Origin: CAZTGZ01 sp044339595
GTDB lineage: Bacteria; Bacteroidota; Bacteroidia; NS11-12g; UBA9320
Assembly: GCA_044339595.1 (NCBI GenBank)
Contig: JBIIVF010000136.1
Coordinates: forward strand, 1-6,179
Reading direction: 5' to 3'
DNA: 6,179 nt
Both the position numbers and the translations under genes were made by a program. How positions within the stretch are numbered: the first letter of the stretch is position 1; every line of letters begins with the position of its first letter. Shown here piece by piece: positions 6,046 to 6,179 of this stretch. Under the pieces are notes generated by a model. The model did no database searches. It was not told where the DNA came from and saw nothing but the letters and a program-made list of their open reading frames with translations.

Positions 6046-6179
6046 TTAAAAACTAACACCCCAACTTACATACATAGCGTCTGGAAAACCAATTCCTGTT
6101 CTAAATATAAAACGACTACCAGGTTTTTGTTTCCTATACCCAATAGAACCAGATGGCAATAACATATACTGCATATCTC
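6046..6179 (-). CDS. C-terminal end of a probable outer-membrane beta-barrel protein (5' end outside window)
   Basis: On the minus strand a frame enters from the right edge and ends at TAA (6048-6046), giving 43 residues after two bases of a split codon. It includes LPSGSIGYRKQKPGSRF and ends GFPDAMYVSWGVSF. Two amphipathic beta-strands are visible (RFIFRTGIGF and AMYVSWGVSF) and the last residue is Phe, the usual C-terminal signature for insertion into the outer membrane by the BAM complex. This ending is typical of uncharacterised Bacteroidota outer-membrane proteins. The gene reads in the same direction as the extended-SDR operon but is 552 bp away, so joint transcription is unlikely. The fragment is too short for a family name, and its coding status rests on the beta-barrel ending and the open frame. 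Confidence 0.6.
   Translation of the reverse strand, partial: DMQYMLLPSGSIGYRKQKPGSRFIFRTGIGFPDAMYVSWGVSF

Overview
The window looks like an ordinary chromosomal stretch from a member of the Bacteroidota. The best evidence is a secreted M43-family metalloprotease that ends in a type IX secretion system (T9SS) sorting domain. A candidate TAnnTTTG-type promoter, the near absence of Shine-Dalgarno sequences and several AT-rich spacers agree with this. I cannot name a genus.

Layout, left to right. Positions 1-150 (+) are the C-terminal end of a PAP2-type membrane phosphatase. It overlaps the start of a 262-residue PaaG-like crotonase-fold enoyl-CoA isomerase (134-922, +). This is followed without a gap by the M43 metalloprotease (best start 970, end 2295, +). 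These three genes are co-directional and tightly packed, but they share no obvious pathway. A small exported or membrane-anchored hypothetical protein on the minus strand (2282-2791, possibly starting at 2827) meets the protease gene tail to tail, with a 14-bp overlap.

Positions 5493 down to 2983 hold a compact three-gene minus-strand operon: an extended-SDR epimerase/reductase (4495-5493), a classical SDR with a hydrophobic C-terminal tail (3687-4493, 1-nt gap), and a polytopic membrane protein of about seven helices and unknown family (2983-3642). Two NAD(P)-dependent reductases with an integral membrane protein suggest lipid or other hydrophobic-substrate chemistry. A role in sphingolipid or ceramide reduction is a testable hypothesis only.

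Positions 5494-6045 contain no intact gene. The stretch holds a perfect 19-bp palindrome (5636-5654) and, at 5752-5981, a degenerate coding-like segment on the minus strand. Two open frames there fuse if a single T is restored in a homopolymer; alternatively one of the frames reads through with two stop codons. This broken gene or dispersed element is the least explained thing in the window. The right edge (6046-6179, -) is the last 43 codons of a probable outer-membrane beta-barrel protein. I saw no tRNA, rRNA, CRISPR array or intact insertion sequence.
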